A stretch of DNA of 64,000 bases, taken from the NCBI RefSeq assembly GCF_024362805.1, contig NZ_CP093299.1, positions 2,946,001 to 3,010,000 of the forward strand, read 5' to 3'. The notes under the pieces were generated by a model. The model made no database searches, was not told where the DNA came from, and was given only the letters and a program-made list of their open reading frames with translations. The stretch is from Salipaludibacillus sp. LMS25. Lineage in GTDB: Bacteria; Bacillota; Bacilli; Bacillales; Salisediminibacteriaceae. The translations under genes were made by a program, and so were the position numbers. Positions 63,972 through 64,000 of the stretch are shown one piece after another (the first letter of the stretch is position 1; each line of letters starts with the position of its first letter).

Positions 63972-64000
63972 ATGTTAGCAGTGGCACAAATTGATTATAT
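63972..64000 (+). CDS. Start of an IstA-like transposase (3' cut by window)
   Basis: ATG 63972, with AGGAGG 10 nt upstream, reads MLAVAQIDY to the window edge. IS21-family IstA proteins often start this way (short hydrophobic start, then QI-YI before the helix-turn-helix). Only nine codons are visible, so this rests mainly on context. Confidence 0.5.

Larger units (their letters stand above)
63819..64000 (+). mobile_element. Left end of a probable IS21-family element
   Basis: The DNA from TG at 63819 carries two direct repeats, GTTTATGGCAA (63820-63830) and GGTTATGGCAA (63843-63853), 23 bp apart, like the multiple transposase-binding repeats of IS21 termini. A 36-bp palindrome and then a transposase-like start codon follow. 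The element truncates the PRD regulator. The other end is outside the window. Confidence 0.6.

Overview
The window is a chromosomal segment of a low-GC Gram-positive rod of the family Bacillaceae. Gene order along much of it follows the Bacillus subtilis purH-purD / yerA-yerB-yerC / pcrB-pcrA-ligA-camS / gatCAB / dgkB backbone, and ykoFEDC, clpE and the yfmM-yfmL pair are also present. A lone ectoine hydroxylase gene (ectD) points to a salt-adapted species of the halophilic or alkaliphilic kind. The species cannot be named from this sequence.

Layout. 1-2.4 kb: end of the purine operon (purH partial, purD). 2.5-7.8 kb: accessory stretch with dispersed repeats, small hypothetical genes, decayed genes (GNAT acetyltransferase, a small secreted protein) and an ArsR-DUF2087 regulator behind a perfect 24-bp palindrome. 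8.0-10.3 kb: clpE with a CtsR-type promoter. 10.8-11.8 kb: ectD. 12.0-16.0 kb: TPP riboswitch followed by ykoFEDC, an ECF-type uptake system for thiamine or its precursor. 16.3-17.8 kb: AbgT-family transporter. 18.3-21.1 kb: a 12-LysM cell-wall protein with a recent 177-bp tandem expansion. 21.9-28.0 kb: pentapeptide-repeat protein, two small membrane proteins, yerA, yerB, yerC and a NERD protein. 28.5-39.9 kb: purU, pcrB-pcrA-ligA, camS and gatCAB. 39.9-45.5 kb: mostly relics and repeats with a methyltransferase, a VOC protein and the first of two CgeB-like glycosyltransferases. 45.8-52.9 kb: dgkB, the second CgeB-like gene, yfmM, yfmL, a nonsense-mutated AhpD-like gene and a methyltransferase. 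53.2-56.9 kb: AraC regulator divergent from a GH127 beta-L-arabinofuranosidase. 57-58.5 kb: IS5-type transposase. 59-61.8 kb: PhzF-like protein, NUDIX hydrolase and HD hydrolase. 62.3-64 kb: PRD/PTS regulator that has lost its N-terminus where an apparent IS21-type element begins at the window edge.

The most distinctive content is non-coding. Two families of roughly 155-bp elements, here called A and B, occur 8 and 11 times (full, deleted or fragmentary). Both have a long interrupted hairpin, then a second hairpin (arms AATCAGTGGGAG / CTCCCACTGATT), and both are bounded by TTTAT. Two A copies sit inside gene relics (DinB and VOC) where removing the element plus one TTTAT restores the expected protein across the junction, so they behave as mobile elements with a TTTAT target duplication. 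The general description matches what I recall of bcr1 of the Bacillus cereus group. A third family (C) is a short tandem array of about 22-bp units built on TGCTGAAA and TGCGTAAAAAA, found mainly at gene 3' ends. The many relics and element-edge breakpoints suggest active erosion of the accessory DNA between conserved backbone blocks.
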